Shown in pieces: positions 1 through 9,375 of a stretch of 64,000 nucleotides of DNA (its first letter is position 1; each line of letters opens with the position of its first letter). The notes below the pieces were generated by a model. That model was given only the letters and a program-made list of their open reading frames with translations, searched no databases and had not been told where the DNA came from. Source of the stretch: Serratia silvae. Its GTDB lineage: Bacteria; Pseudomonadota; Gammaproteobacteria; Enterobacterales; Enterobacteriaceae. The stretch covers positions 1 to 64,000 of the forward strand of contig NZ_JAGQDC010000007.1 of assembly GCF_023282985.1 (NCBI RefSeq), given 5' to 3'. The position numbers were made by a program, and so were the translations under genes.

Positions 1-77
1 GTGGCGGACTCAGCCCGGAACAATTTGAAAACCAGACCCTCGCTTAGTCGTGTGTCCATTGTTAGTGGGTAAGATCA
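1..77 (+). mobile_element. Right end of an IS3-family insertion sequence
   Basis: The first 77 bases are the 3' end of an IS3-family element; the rest lies left of the window. Two things show this. A transposase tail in the plus strand stops at 45-47. Just after it, 52-77 matches the IS3-group terminal inverted repeat as I remember it; read on the minus strand it begins TGATCTTACCCA. The element ends at about base 77, inside the serine recombinase gene that continues to the right. I cannot see the left end or a target duplication. Subgroup assignment is from memory of IS3 ends. Confidence 0.75.
3..47 (+). pseudogene. C-terminal fragment of IS3-family transposase (cut by window edge)
   Basis: The last 14 codons of a transposase frame are visible, reading GGLSPEQFENQTLA then TAG. 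The LSPEQFE tail is typical of the C-terminus of IS3-family OrfB (DDE) transposases. Only the tail is in the window, so whether the gene is intact cannot be judged. Its stop is 5 bp from the start of the terminal repeat, the normal arrangement in these elements. Confidence 0.65.
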
Positions 78-716
78 CTTTGCGATAACAGGGCTACTTA
101 TCCCTCTGGCGTAATCCCTGAATATATCACGAATTATATTTACTTCTCTTTCTTTGAGGGTATAACCACATGACTCATCGTAATCAAGCCATCGAGGTAA
201 ACGCCGAGTCATAATATCGCCTTTTTTCACCATATTATCAAAACGCATCTCCCAGCCGCTGGTAGAACGCTCAGATTTTATTTTAGACTCGTTGTTTCCA
301 CGTTGGATAATCAACTCCATGATTATCTTAGAAAAAGGATCGTCATGTTTAAGTACTACAGGCGTACTCACATCATGGATATCACAGCGACTATTAACAA
401 TTTTGGGAATAGTAACCTCATCCCAAGCAGAACGACGTGATAGGCGGTCAAGGCTGTAGATGATTAGAGCATCCCCCTCACCTATAGCTCCAGAATCAAC
501 CAGTTCCATGAACTTACCAAGCTGGCCGTCAGTGATGTTTTTGTTTCTATATGCAGAAAGACCAACATCTGTCCAGTAAACAGGCTCACCTTCAAAAAGA
601 TGTTGCTTGTCTTTGAGGTATTGCTGAATTCTTGCTGTTTGCTCGTCTAAACCACTACCTTCAATTTGCTTTGCTTTTGATACGCGGGTGTAGATGTGGG
701 GTCGTTTCTTGGTCAT
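75..716 (-). pseudogene. Serine recombinase, 3'-truncated by IS insertion
   Basis: This is the N-terminal 213 residues of a serine recombinase/resolvase-family protein. The catalytic domain shows YTRVS with the nucleophile Ser13 and DRLSRR at 90-95, followed by the start of the recombinase domain (EREVNIIRDIFRDYARG near 188-204). Site-specific integrases of this type are usually 450 residues or more, so more than half is missing. The stop codon (75-77) is made by the terminal TCA of the IS3 end, so the frame was broken by that insertion. The start codon is only about 45 bp from the lplA break, which suggests it was the integrase of an element inserted into lplA. The rest of the gene may lie beyond the IS, outside the window. 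Confidence 0.8.
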
Positions 717-758
717 GACGAAGTCTCACATAAAGCATATTCTTATGTGTGAATTCTA
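717..758. other. Junction between element and lplA, candidate att site
   Basis: These bases separate the recombinase start codon from the point where lplA homology ends. They contain a 7-bp inverted repeat, CACATAA at 727-733 and TTATGTG at 743-749. Serine integrases commonly have their attachment site next to their own gene, so this could be one half-site, an operator, or both. The crossover bases cannot be fixed without the other end of the element. Confidence 0.45.
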
Positions 759-896
759 TCAGATAACCACGGTTTCGGCATTGCGCCACAGGAAGAGGAT
801 TTTTTGCGTAGTCATTTCGCGGAAAATGCACTCTTCTACCGCCAGATTAAACCAGGGATCGTAGGAATCAGAAATCAATAAACGTAAGGAATTCAT
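759..896 (-). pseudogene. lplA: lplA 5' fragment (lipoate-protein ligase A), interrupted
   Basis: Read on the minus strand from ATG at 896-894, this encodes 45 residues that follow the N-terminus of E. coli Lpl[20 protein letters not shown], then [11 protein letters not shown]. In the family the next residues are GRAQNPW, but here Ile45 is followed at once by TGA at 761-759 and unrelated sequence. The upstream GAGGTGA is a good ribosome binding site, so the start is intact and the gene was broken later. LplA attaches salvaged lipoate to lipoyl domains. The rest of lplA may lie at the far end of the inserted element. It follows nlpC on the same strand with a gap of about 57 bp. Confidence 0.85.
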
Positions 897-953
897 GGCA
901 GTCACCTCATCATGCAGGGCTGCCATAATACACCAGATAAGCGATTTGAGGCG

Positions 954-1412
954 TTAAATCCGGCGCGCCTGCCAGTATACCTTGCGCCAGTAAACGTTGT
1001 TGAGTGAGGAACGCGTCACGCCTTTGCTGGTAGAAGCATGAATAAACTCGTCGTTGGTATCGTAGATCCCAACATGCAGGCCATTCTCTCCGCTGCCGGT
1101 TTTAAAGAACACCAGATCACCCGGCATCAACTCATCGCGCGAGACTTTGGTCCCCAGTCCGGTCTGCTGCGCCGTGGAGCGCGGTAATTGCATATCAAAG
1201 CGGTCGCTGAAGGTACGATAGACAAAGCCGGAACAGTCTACGCCGCCGCGATCCAGCCCGCCGTAGCGATACGGGGTGCCATACCATTGGCGCAGTTGTT
1301 CATTTAATTGCGCTACCACCACGATGGAATCGGACAAACGACCACTCGGCGGCGGCGCATGGCTGCTGCAACCGGCAAGAATTAAACTGGCTAATAGAAA
1401 CCATACGCGCAT
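954..1412 (-). CDS. nlpC: NlpC lipoprotein, NlpC/P60 peptidoglycan peptidase
   Basis: A 152-residue lipoprotein of the NlpC/P60 cysteine peptidase family, which cleaves peptide stems of cell-wall fragments. The signal sequence ends in a lipobox LAGC with Cys15 as the lipidation site. The catalytic triad positions are visible: Cys60 in VDCSGF, His113 in LHVGIY and His125 in FIHAS. The length is usual for E. coli NlpC (about 154). In E. coli it directly follows btuD; here the seven-gene arn operon lies between. It is transcribed toward the broken lplA. Confidence 0.93.
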   Translation of the reverse strand: MRVWFLLASLILAGCSSHAPPPSGRLSDSIVVVAQLNEQLRQWYGTPYRYGGLDRGGVDCSGFVYRTFSDRFDMQLPRSTAQQTGLGTKVSRDELMPGDLVFFKTGSGENGLHVGIYDTNDEFIHASTSKGVTRSSLNNVYWRKVYWQARRI

Positions 1413-1579
1413 CGCATTATATCCTTCACTTGAACACCTAACCGGATCAACCGCCTGCGGTATTTCACCACACCACCCCAGGTAATGAGAATGCTGTTTG
1501 GCGTTAATTTATCGCTCAAGATAAGAAAAAGGCAAGTTTTGTGCACGAGATATTAGAATCTACAGCATTTTTTCCGCTA

Positions 1580-1969
1580 TTAACTGTTTTTTTCCGCTCG
1601 ATGGCTGTTGATCAACCAGACGCCGAACAGAATAAACAGCGTCCCCAGCGTTTTGAGCAAGGTGGCTGATTCATTAAACCAGGGCAGGATCACCGCCGCC
1701 AGGTAAACCAGCGCATAACTGACGCTCAACAACGGATAAGCCCGGTTCAGTGGCAGATAATTCAGCGCGAAGAACCAGCACAGCATTGATAATGCATAGC
1801 CGAAGATGCCAACGACCACCGCTATCAAGGCCATTCCATACTGGTTGAGTAACGGCCAGGTAACATCGGCAAAGGACAACAGCGGGATTTGTCCCATGCC
1901 CCATTTCATCAGCAACTGGGCCAACGTCACTAACAGAACGCTACCCGCGCCCCAAAGATAACCTTTCAT
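1580..1969 (-). CDS. arnF: ArnF, subunit of undecaprenyl-P-L-Ara4N flippase
   Basis: Small multidrug-resistance-like membrane protein of about 129 residues with four predicted hydrophobic helices. With ArnE it is thought to move undecaprenyl-phosphate-aminoarabinose to the periplasmic face of the inner membrane. I place the start at the ATG at 1969 ([10 protein letters not shown]), which overlaps the arnE stop by 4 bp as ATGA. The open frame extends 17 codons upstream, but that part is internal to arnE. Last gene of the arn operon. Confidence 0.92.
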   Translation of the reverse strand: MKGYLWGAGSVLLVTLAQLLMKWGMGQIPLLSFADVTWPLLNQYGMALIAVVVGIFGYALSMLCWFFALNYLPLNRAYPLLSVSYALVYLAAVILPWFNESATLLKTLGTLFILFGVWLINSHRAEKNS

Positions 1970-2310
1970 GATTGCAGACTCATCAGCAGGATCCCCAGCA
2001 TGATCGACGCCACGCCGCACCAGTGACGCACCGTGGTCGGCTCGTTAAACAACCAGCGCGCCGCCAACGTCACCAGGACAAAATTGAGGCTCAGCATCGG
2101 ATAGGCCAGGCTGAGCGGCAGACGCTGCAACACATTTAGCCACACCAGCATGCCCAGCCCCATTAGCAGCACCGCCAGCGCCAACCAGCGCAGCGTTAAA
2201 GCCCGCCGCCGATCGCCAGCCTGTTGCCAGGTAAGGGCAGCCTGTTTCTGACACAGCTGCCCCGCACAGGTGAACAGGCTAACCAGGATCACCAATAAAT
2301 ACGCCATCAT
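1966..2310 (-). CDS. arnE: ArnE, subunit of undecaprenyl-P-L-Ara4N flippase
   Basis: 114-residue, four-helix membrane protein of the EamA/SMR type, partner of ArnF. The segment [20 protein letters not shown] is characteristic of the pair. The start ATG at 2310 overlaps the arnT stop by 4 bp; a second ATG follows immediately. Overlaps at both ends indicate tight translational coupling within the operon. Confidence 0.92.
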   Translation of the reverse strand: MMAYLLVILVSLFTCAGQLCQKQAALTWQQAGDRRRALTLRWLALAVLLMGLGMLVWLNVLQRLPLSLAYPMLSLNFVLVTLAARWLFNEPTTVRHWCGVASIMLGILLMSLQS

Positions 2311-3971
2311 GGTTGCTGCTTATACCATACCAATGCCATGCGATGCATCTCGACCACGCTGTCTGGCGGTGGCAAATCTGTCGGCACGTGCTCACCACGG
2401 GAGAGTTGCATTACCAGTGACACATCCCCCTGTTTACGAGCCTGAGCCAACCAGCCAGCAAAATCTTCCTCACCGATATAGTGTTCTCGCGCATCGGGAT
2501 AGGCCAAGCCATAAGTGAGCTCGCCTTTTTCACCGTACATCAGCACATCGCTGCGCTTCAGTTCCCAGGCCAGGCCAGCGGCGATACCCACGCGATCGGC
2601 CAACACAAACTGGCTCTGGCTGAGCGTGGCGATATTGTCACGAATGAAGTTTTGCGGCTGCTTGGAGTCGATCACCTGCTGTGGGATAGCGTAGCCGATC
2701 AACAGACAAAGCAGCAGCGGGCAGGCGGCCGCCCAGGTCCAGCGTTTCGCGTTATCACGAGCGGAAATCACGGCAAACAGCAGCCAACCACCAAAGGCAA
2801 TCAGACCGAGCACGATTTTCGGCCACTCATCGGCAGTAAACAGATGTACTTTATGTAACATACCGGAGCCGATCAGCAACAACGCGATAATGCCAATCAG
2901 ACCAAACAGGCCATTCAGTAGAGCATTCACCTTGAAGACCCGAGTACGTAACTGCCCTGCGCAATCCTCGGCGTAAGCCGCCATCAGCAGTGCCAACGGC
3001 GCCATGCAAGGCAGAATATAGGTAGGCAGCTTGCCTTTGGCGATGCTGAAGAAGATCAGCGGCATCATCACCCAGCTCAACAGGAAAAACAGCTCCGGGC
3101 GTTGCGCACGCTCACGCCATCCCTTGAGCAGGGAACCAGGCAATAACCCCAACCACGGCAGTACCGCAGCGATCAGGATCGGGATGTAATACCAGAAGGG
3201 TGCCTTATGCTGGGCATTGTCTTCGGCAAAGCGCTGAATATGCTCCACCCAGAAGAAGTAGTTCCAATAGTCCGGCTCGCGTTGGGCCACCGCCAGCGCC
3301 CACGGCAGGCTGAGCAGTACCGCCACCACGATCGCCACTGGCCCATAGCAGAACAGATCTTTAACTTTACGCTGCTGAATAACAATGGGGATAACGGCAA
3401 TCACCGGCACCGCCAGCGCCAGAAAGCCTTTGGTCATAAAACCCATGCCACAGGCCAGCCCGAGCAACACATAGCCCCCCAGCTTACCTTTGGCGGTGGT
3501 GGCTTTCAGCGTCAGATAATAGCTGACCATGGCTGCCGTCAACCACAGCGAGATCATCGGATCGAGGACGCTGTAAGTGCCGATACTGAATACCAGCACC
3601 ATCGACAGGAAGATCAGCACCGCCAGATAGGCACGACGCGCATTTTTCCACATCAGCCAGGCCAGAGCAAAGACCAGTAAGGCAGTCAGGCCCGTGCTGA
3701 ATATCGAGCCAAAGCGCACGGCAAAGTTACTATCGCCGAACAACCACTGGCTAATGTTGTTAAACCAGTAACCGGCAACCGGTTTTTCAAAATAGCGCAG
3801 GCCGAGCAGGTTAGGCACTACCCAATCTCCGCGCGCCAGCATTTCACGGCTGATTTCGGCGTAGCGGGTTTCATCTGGCTGCCACAGCAACCGCCCATTC
3901 ACCGGCAGCAGATACACCAGGGCAAAAAAAATGGCCAATACGATGGCCCAGGATCCTTTCAACGCTTTCAT
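2307..3971 (-). CDS. arnT: ArnT, lipid A L-Ara4N transferase
   Basis: 554-residue polytopic glycosyltransferase (GT83/PMT type) that transfers 4-amino-4-deoxy-L-arabinose from undecaprenyl phosphate to lipid A phosphates on the periplasmic side. The N-terminus shows the PMT signature: [14 protein letters not shown] with acidic residues in the first periplasmic loop, then [11 protein letters not shown]. About 12 hydrophobic helices follow, then a soluble C-terminal domain. E. coli ArnT is 550 residues. Start and stop overlap arnD and arnE by 4 bp each. Its product confers polymyxin resistance. Confidence 0.95.
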   Translation of the reverse strand: MKALKGSWAIVLAIFFALVYLLPVNGRLLWQPDETRYAEISREMLARGDWVVPNLLGLRYFEKPVAGYWFNNISQWLFGDSNFAVRFGSIFSTGLTALLVFALAWLMWKNARRAYLAVLIFLSMVLVFSIGTYSVLDPMISLWLTAAMVSYYLTLKATTAKGKLGGYVLLGLACGMGFMTKGFLALAVPVIAVIPIVIQQRKVKDLFCYGPVAIVVAVLLSLPWALAVAQREPDYWNYFFWVEHIQRFAEDNAQHKAPFWYYIPILIAAVLPWLGLLPGSLLKGWRERAQRPELFFLLSWVMMPLIFFSIAKGKLPTYILPCMAPLALLMAAYAEDCAGQLRTRVFKVNALLNGLFGLIGIIALLLIGSGMLHKVHLFTADEWPKIVLGLIAFGGWLLFAVISARDNAKRWTWAAACPLLLCLLIGYAIPQQVIDSKQPQNFIRDNIATLSQSQFVLADRVGIAAGLAWELKRSDVLMYGEKGELTYGLAYPDAREHYIGEEDFAGWLAQARKQGDVSLVMQLSRGEHVPTDLPPPDSVVEMHRMALVWYKQQP

Positions 3972-4879
3972 GAAACCTTTTCTCCCCCAACTTCGGTTTG
4001 ATAACCCAACCAGCCTTCTCGGCCAGGAAATGGTGCGCGTATAATGCGGCCTAGCGGCAGTGATGACACGTCTTGGGGCAGTAACGCGCTCAGCGGGCAG
4101 AACTCGATACCTTGCTGTTTTGCACGCTGTAACAACTGTTCGAACATGGCCGACTGCGACATACCTTCCACCTCGGTATGTATGGTGTACACTGGCACCC
4201 CACCATCGTTTTCTATCGCTCGCAGAATATAATCATTGAAATCCGCCATGCTGGTTTCACGGCCAATCACCTCATCAAAGGTGGGGAGCGTCACGGGGAT
4301 TTGCACCGTGCCCGGCTGGCCGTTCTCTAATAGCGGACGGAACGGATGGGTGCCACGGCAATCGCTGTTATACTCGAAACCAAAACCTTGCTTAACCTCC
4401 ACCACGCGCTGATCGGCACGCCACCCCGCCACCGCCGAAAATCGGACCGGTTGACCGATTGCATTGGCCAGTGCATCAACGCCCAACTGAACCTGACGCG
4501 TCAACTCGGGTTTGGACCACTGCCCCACCTTGGCCTGCCACCCTTGATGATCCCAGGCATGCAACCCTACTTCGTGGCCCATCTCCAACGTGCGCTTCAT
4601 CAATGGCCCCAAAGGTCGGGAAATATTCCGCCCAGGCCACGCGGTCCCCGCCAGCAGGATATCCCAACCGTACAGAGACGCCGCCTTGGAACGCAGCATT
4701 TTCAGCAGGAATTGGGGACGAAGCAGGCGCCACAAGTGGCGCCCCATGTTGTCCGGCCCGACGCTGAAGAAGAAGCTGGCCTGAATATCGTATTTGGCAA
4801 ACAGTTCCAGCAGGCGCGGCACCCCTTCACGGGTACCGCTAAAGGTGTCTACATCAACTCGCAGGCCGACCTTCTTCAT
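3968..4879 (-). CDS. arnD: ArnD, undecaprenyl-P-Ara4FN deformylase
   Basis: 303-residue NodB-like polysaccharide deacetylase that removes the formyl group from undecaprenyl-phosphate-Ara4FN. The metal and catalytic motif is visible as DVD at 9-11 and [11 protein letters not shown] at 101-111. This step makes the lipid-linked intermediate ready for flipping by ArnEF. The start overlaps the arnA stop by 4 bp. Slightly longer than E. coli ArnD (296). Confidence 0.94.
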   Translation of the reverse strand: MKKVGLRVDVDTFSGTREGVPRLLELFAKYDIQASFFFSVGPDNMGRHLWRLLRPQFLLKMLRSKAASLYGWDILLAGTAWPGRNISRPLGPLMKRTLEMGHEVGLHAWDHQGWQAKVGQWSKPELTRQVQLGVDALANAIGQPVRFSAVAGWRADQRVVEVKQGFGFEYNSDCRGTHPFRPLLENGQPGTVQIPVTLPTFDEVIGRETSMADFNDYILRAIENDGGVPVYTIHTEVEGMSQSAMFEQLLQRAKQQGIEFCPLSALLPQDVSSLPLGRIIRAPFPGREGWLGYQTEVGGEKVS

Positions 4880-6861
4880 GCACCATCACCTTCCTTTACC
4901 GTAGTACGCAGGAAGTAGTCCAGCGTCTCGGCAACGGTTTGCTGCATGGCGATCGTCGGCTGCCAGCCCAGCAGGCGGCGCGCGTTCTTGATGCTTGGTG
5001 TACGGTGCTCAACGTCCTGATATCCTTTGCCGTAGTAGCTGCTGCTTTCCACGTCCTTGAAACCGGCAAACGGCGGGAAATTGCCGCGCAGCGGATGCTC
5101 ATTGAAGCTGGCCAGCAGCATTTCCGCCAGCTCACGAATACTGGCTTCGTTGGTCGGGTTGCCGATGTTGACGATCTGACCATCACATTGACCGTTGCGG
5201 TTTTCAATAATGCGGTACAGCGCTTCAATACCATCGTTGATATCGGTAAAGCAACGTTTCTGCGCCCCACCGTCCACCAGCTTGATCGGTGAGCCTTCAA
5301 CCAGGTTCAGGATCAACTGGGTGATCGCACGCGATGAGCCGATGCGCGCCGCATCCAGGTTGTCCAGGCGTGGCCCCATCCAGTTAAACGGACGGAACAG
5401 CGTGAACTTCAGGCCTTCTTTAGCCCCATAAGCCCAGATAACCCGGTCCAACAGCTGTTTGGAGACCGAATAGATCCAGCGCTGTTTGTTGATTGGCCCG
5501 ACGATCAGACGCGAAGTGTCCTCATCAAACTCTTTATCGTCACACATGCCGTAAACTTCGGAGGTGGACGGGAAGATGATGCGTTTGTTGTATTTCACGC
5601 AGTCGCGAACGATTTTCAGGTTTTCTTCGAAATCCAGCTCGAACACGCGCAGCGGATTGCGGGTGTATTCGATCGGTGTGGCGATCGCCACCAACGGCAA
5701 TACCACGTCGCACTTCTTGATGTGATATTCGATCCACTCGGAATGAATGCTGATATCCCCTTCCACAAAGTGGAAGCGCGGGTTATCCAGGAAACGGCTG
5801 ATTGCATCAGAGCCGATATCCAGGCCATAGATATCGTAACGATCTTCGCGCAGCAGGCGTTCGGTGAGATGGTTGCCGATAAAGCCGTTAACTCCCAGGA
5901 TCAGCACGCGGGTCCGGCGCTTCATCACCGAGCTTGGCTTGGCAGCCAGACGTACGTCGCTCACCATGCCCATTTCCGCTGCCAGGCGGTTGCCTTGCAC
6001 ATACAAACCAGACTCGCTCTGGCCAGCCACGATTTCCAGCGCCCCTTCACCACAGGCAATCACCAGTGGGGTGGTGCTCAGCACCGTACCAGGCTGCTTA
6101 TCATGCGCGGTATCCAGCACGCGTGCGCGCCAAACAATCACCTTGCGCTGGCCCAGATAGCTGAAGGCGCCCGGATAAGGTTCGGTGACAGCTCGCACCA
6201 GGTTGTTGATTTCATGAGCAGACTTGTGCCACTGGATCTCACCGTCGGCAGCAGTACGGCGGCCAAAATAGCTGGCATCCGCTTCGTTTTGCTCAGTTAA
6301 GCTAGCCGTGCCGTCTTTCAGTTTCGGCAGTTGTTCTTTCAAGACGATCTGCGCCGCTTCCAACACTTTTTTGTGCAGCGTCAGCGCGGTGTCCTGCTCG
6401 GAAATCGCCACTTTATGCTGACCAACGATATCGCCGGCATCCGGACGTTTGACCATCTTGTGCAACGTGGCACCGGTTTCGGTTTCGCCATTCACCAGCG
6501 CCCAGTTGATCGGCGCGCGGCCACGGTAGCGTGGCAACAGTGAACCATGCAGGTTAAAACCACCTTTTGGAGCCAGAGAAAGGATCTCATCGCTCAACAT
6601 ATTGCGGTAGTAGAAAGAGAAAATGATATCCGGCTGCAGCTCACGGATACGCTCCACCCACAGCGGATGATTGACATCTTCCGGCGCATACACCGGCAGC
6701 TCCAGTTCGGCGCCCTGGCGAGCAACGGAAGAGAAGAAGTTGTTTTCACCTGGATCATCGGTATGGGTAAATACGGCCTGTACGTCATAGCCCGCTTCTG
6801 TCAGCGCTTTCAAGCCTGCGCAGCCGATATCATGGTAAGCAAATACAATAGCTTTCATCAT
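4876..6861 (-). CDS. arnA: ArnA, bifunctional UDP-Ara4N formyltransferase / UDP-GlcA decarboxylase
   Basis: 661-residue two-domain enzyme, close to the 660 of E. coli. Residues 1 to about 300 are a formyltransferase, with [15 protein letters not shown]. From about 315 there is a Rossmann-fold SDR dehydrogenase with GVNGFIG, STSEVYG and YSVSKQ, which oxidises and decarboxylates UDP-glucuronate. It supplies the keto-sugar for ArnB and formylates the ArnB product. Overlaps of 4 bp with arnC and arnD. Confidence 0.96.
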   Translation of the reverse strand: MMKAIVFAYHDIGCAGLKALTEAGYDVQAVFTHTDDPGENNFFSSVARQGAELELPVYAPEDVNHPLWVERIRELQPDIIFSFYYRNMLSDEILSLAPKGGFNLHGSLLPRYRGRAPINWALVNGETETGATLHKMVKRPDAGDIVGQHKVAISEQDTALTLHKKVLEAAQIVLKEQLPKLKDGTASLTEQNEADASYFGRRTAADGEIQWHKSAHEINNLVRAVTEPYPGAFSYLGQRKVIVWRARVLDTAHDKQPGTVLSTTPLVIACGEGALEIVAGQSESGLYVQGNRLAAEMGMVSDVRLAAKPSSVMKRRTRVLILGVNGFIGNHLTERLLREDRYDIYGLDIGSDAISRFLDNPRFHFVEGDISIHSEWIEYHIKKCDVVLPLVAIATPIEYTRNPLRVFELDFEENLKIVRDCVKYNKRIIFPSTSEVYGMCDDKEFDEDTSRLIVGPINKQRWIYSVSKQLLDRVIWAYGAKEGLKFTLFRPFNWMGPRLDNLDAARIGSSRAITQLILNLVEGSPIKLVDGGAQKRCFTDINDGIEALYRIIENRNGQCDGQIVNIGNPTNEASIRELAEMLLASFNEHPLRGNFPPFAGFKDVESSSYYGKGYQDVEHRTPSIKNARRLLGWQPTIAMQQTVAETLDYFLRTTVKEGDGA

Positions 6862-7838
6862 TCTTCTTCCTGATTATTTTGGGTTGGTTTTGCACCGACC
6901 ACTTTCTGGACAAAATAGCGGGGACGAGCACGGACGTCGTTATAAATCCGGCCGATGTACTCCCCTAACAATCCCATACCGACAAACTGTGCACCGATAA
7001 AGGTGAATAACACCGCAAACAGCGTGAACACTCCGCCTGCCGCCCATTCCGGCCCCAGGACCAAGCGCAGCACGATCAACAACACCGCCAGCACGAAGCC
7101 CGACAGCGCAATCACGCTGCCCACTACGCTGAGTAGACGCAACGGCGTGGTAGTCAGGCAGGTGATCAGGTCATACATCAGGTTGATCAGCTTCATCAGG
7201 CTATATTTGGAGTCACCGAACTCGCGTTCAGCGTGACGCACCTCGATCTCCGTGGTACGGCGAGCAAAGGTGTTGGCCAGGATCGGAATAAAGGTGCTGC
7301 GCTCATGGCAGTGCAGCATCGCCTCAATGATATGGCGGCGATAGGCACGCAACATGCATCCATAGTCGCCCATGGATTTACCGGTCGCGCGCTGGATCAT
7401 CATATTAATCATGCGGGAGGCCGTCTTGCGGAACCAGGAGTCCTGACGGTTGGCACGCACGGTCCCCACCACGTCATAACCCTCTTCCGCGACGCTGACC
7501 AGACGGGGAATTTCCTCCGGCGGGTTTTGCAAATCGGCATCCAGGGTGATCACCAGATCGCCACTGACCTGATTGAAGCCCGCCATGATGGCGGAATGCT
7601 GGCCGTAGTTACGGTTCAGCAGCACGGCAATAATGCAACTCCCCGGTTGTTCCGCCGCGGCGGTCAGCATGGCGGCAGAGTTGTCGCTGCTGCCATCGTC
7701 AATCAGAATAATTTCATAAGGTTGCAATAGTTGTTTACAGGCGGCGGTGGTGCGCTCCAACAAGGCAGGTAAACTCTCCTGCTCGTTGTACACCGGGATC
7801 ACCACCGAAACTTTGCTAATAGGTTCAGCGCGAGACAC
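6858..7838 (-). CDS. arnC: ArnC, undecaprenyl-phosphate Ara4FN transferase
   Basis: Family 2 glycosyltransferase, about 326 residues, that loads Ara4FN on undecaprenyl phosphate at the cytoplasmic face. It has [20 protein letters not shown] and [15 protein letters not shown] in the catalytic domain and two C-terminal membrane helices. I choose GTG at 7838 ([13 protein letters not shown]): it aligns with the Yersinia N-terminus, and GGAG lies 7 nt upstream. The open frame runs 16 codons further with no such site. It overlaps the end of arnB by 14 bp. Confidence 0.92.
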   Translation of the reverse strand: MSRAEPISKVSVVIPVYNEQESLPALLERTTAACKQLLQPYEIILIDDGSSDNSAAMLTAAAEQPGSCIIAVLLNRNYGQHSAIMAGFNQVSGDLVITLDADLQNPPEEIPRLVSVAEEGYDVVGTVRANRQDSWFRKTASRMINMMIQRATGKSMGDYGCMLRAYRRHIIEAMLHCHERSTFIPILANTFARRTTEIEVRHAEREFGDSKYSLMKLINLMYDLITCLTTTPLRLLSVVGSVIALSGFVLAVLLIVLRLVLGPEWAAGGVFTLFAVLFTFIGAQFVGMGLLGEYIGRIYNDVRARPRYFVQKVVGAKPTQNNQEEE

Positions 7839-8979
7839 GGGAAGACTCCAATACGGAAGACAAGGCATTGACCACGCGATCGACATCGGCTTCGGTCATA
7901 TCTGGGAACAGCGGTAAAGTGCACAGGCGTGCCGAGTTCCATTCGGTATTGGGCAGTGACAGCTGTGGGTAACGTTCGCGGTAGAATTTTTGCGTATGGG
8001 CGGCGCGGAAATGCAGACCGGTGCCGACCCCAACTTCTTTCAGCCGTTCCATCAGTTGATCGCGCCCAATGCCGCAACGTTGTTCATCAACACGCACCAT
8101 AAACAGGTGCCAGGCGTGATCGTGCGGATAATCTGGTAACCCCAACGGCTGGAAAGGCGAATCTTGCAGCGCGGCCAGGTAACGTTCCGCCAGCACCTTG
8201 CGCCGGGCGTTCAACTCTGGCAAACGCGCCAGCTGCACCACAGCGATCGCCGCATGAATATCTGACAGGTTGTATTTGTAGCCAGGTTCAACCACTTCTG
8301 CCTGCGGCTTACGCCCCTGCAGTTGGCGGTCAAAAGCGTCAACGCCCAGGCCGTGGAACTTCAGGCAGCGGACGCGATCGGCCAGTTGATCGTCATCGGT
8401 CGCGATCAGGCCGCCTTCAGCACAGGTCAGGTTTTTGATGGCGTGGAAAGAGAAAATGGCAGTACCCCGCGCGCCCACCCATTCACCATCGAAACGGGTG
8501 CCTACGGCGTGAGCCGCATCTTCAATCAGGGGGAGGTTGTGGCGTTCAGCCACTGCGCGCAGCTCATCCATCGGTAATGGTGCGCCCGCATAGTGAACGG
8601 GAATAATCGCTTTGGTACGTGGGGTGATGGCCGCCTCAACATCGGCTGCACTGACCATCAAAGTGTCCCGGTCAACATCGATCATCACCGGCGTAGCGCC
8701 AAGCAATTCGATCATGTTGAGGGTGGAAACCCAGGTTTGTGAAGGGGTAATGATTTCATCCCCTGGCCCGATATCCAGAGCCATCAGAGTGATGTGCATC
8801 CCCGCCGTTGCAGAGCAGACGGCAACCGCATGCTTGCAGCCGAAAGTTCGGCAAAACTCGCTTTCCAACTGCTGATTTTGCGGCCCGGTGGTGATCCAGC
8901 CAGAACGCAACACCTTTTCTACCGCCGCAATTTCTTCATCCCCAATTGCCGGGCGTGAAAAAGGCAGGAATTGATCCAT
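7825..8979 (-). CDS. arnB: ArnB, UDP-Ara4O aminotransferase
   Basis: 384-residue PLP-dependent aminotransferase (DegT/DnrJ/EryC1 family) that converts UDP-4-keto-pentose to UDP-L-Ara4N using glutamate. The PLP lysine is Lys182 in [24 protein letters not shown] supplies the PLP-ring aspartate. First gene of the arn operon; GGGG stands 7 nt before the ATG. Upstream are a PhoP-like and a PmrA-like box (9033-9049 and 9099-9115), in line with known two-component control of arn in enterobacteria. Confidence 0.96.
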   Translation of the reverse strand: MDQFLPFSRPAIGDEEIAAVEKVLRSGWITTGPQNQQLESEFCRTFGCKHAVAVCSATAGMHITLMALDIGPGDEIITPSQTWVSTLNMIELLGATPVMIDVDRDTLMVSAADVEAAITPRTKAIIPVHYAGAPLPMDELRAVAERHNLPLIEDAAHAVGTRFDGEWVGARGTAIFSFHAIKNLTCAEGGLIATDDDQLADRVRCLKFHGLGVDAFDRQLQGRKPQAEVVEPGYKYNLSDIHAAIAVVQLARLPELNARRKVLAERYLAALQDSPFQPLGLPDYPHDHAWHLFMVRVDEQRCGIGRDQLMERLKEVGVGTGLHFRAAHTQKFYRERYPQLSLPNTEWNSARLCTLPLFPDMTEADVDRVVNALSSVLESSRVSR

Positions 8980-9014
8980 AATTAAACCCCAAACGTCTCG
9001 ATTTTCTTTAAACT

Positions 9015-9049
9015 ACTGTAAGACTTTTACATTTAACGAATAGTAAACG
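9015..9049 (-). promoter_or_regulatory. Candidate PhoP box and -10 of the arn operon
   Basis: On the minus strand, CGTTTA-CTATT-CGTTAA (9049 to 9033) resembles the PhoP direct repeat GTTTA-N6-GTTTA with one change. TACAGT lies 12 nt downstream (9020-9015) as a possible -10, giving a leader of roughly 30 nt before arnB. PhoP control of arn (pbgP) is established in Yersinia; use of this site is inference. Confidence 0.5.
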
Positions 9050-9082
9050 TCGCAAAGAATGATCACTGGTGGATTAACTGCC

Positions 9083-9115
9083 AATGTACTTGGGCAAGCT
9101 TAACTAAACCTTAAG
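9083..9115 (-). promoter_or_regulatory. Candidate PmrA box and -10 of the arn operon
   Basis: On the plus strand 9099-9115 reads CTTAAC-TAAAC-CTTAAG, two TTAA hexamers with a 5-bp spacer, the form of the PmrA (BasR) box. On the minus strand TACATT follows 10 nt downstream (9088-9083) as a possible -10. The box is about 120 bp upstream of arnB. PmrA activation of arn is known in Salmonella and Yersinia; here it is inferred from sequence. Confidence 0.55.
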
Positions 9116-9321
9116 GGAGAAATTATTATCAGGAAACCTTCTGTAAAACTTCTTCATCAAGGAACCAATAATTAGTTGCATAATCATTGAGTTATGCAGT
9201 TATATTTTTTTACTTATTTCTTTTCAACCCGTTCAGCGTAGCAGGTAATCGTGGATTTTCCATCTTATTTTGTGAGATTACCCGCAGGATTTGTACCCTT
9301 ATTGGGTAATTATATCGATCA

Positions 9322-9338
9322 CGTTTACTTTTCGTTTA
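9322..9338 (+). promoter_or_regulatory. PhoP-like direct repeat far upstream of arnB
   Basis: CGTTTA-CTTTT-CGTTTA is an exact direct repeat with the PhoP-box spacing, but it lies on the plus strand, about 340 bp before arnB and 38 bp from the 3' end of btuD. No plus-strand gene follows, so it would have to act from a distance or be chance. Apart from this and the two boxes nearer arnB, the roughly 400-bp gap (8980-9375) is AT-rich and shows nothing else that I recognise. Confidence 0.3.
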
Positions 9339-9375
9339 ATCTCCGTTTTATCGGTTAAAAAACGTCTAAACATCG

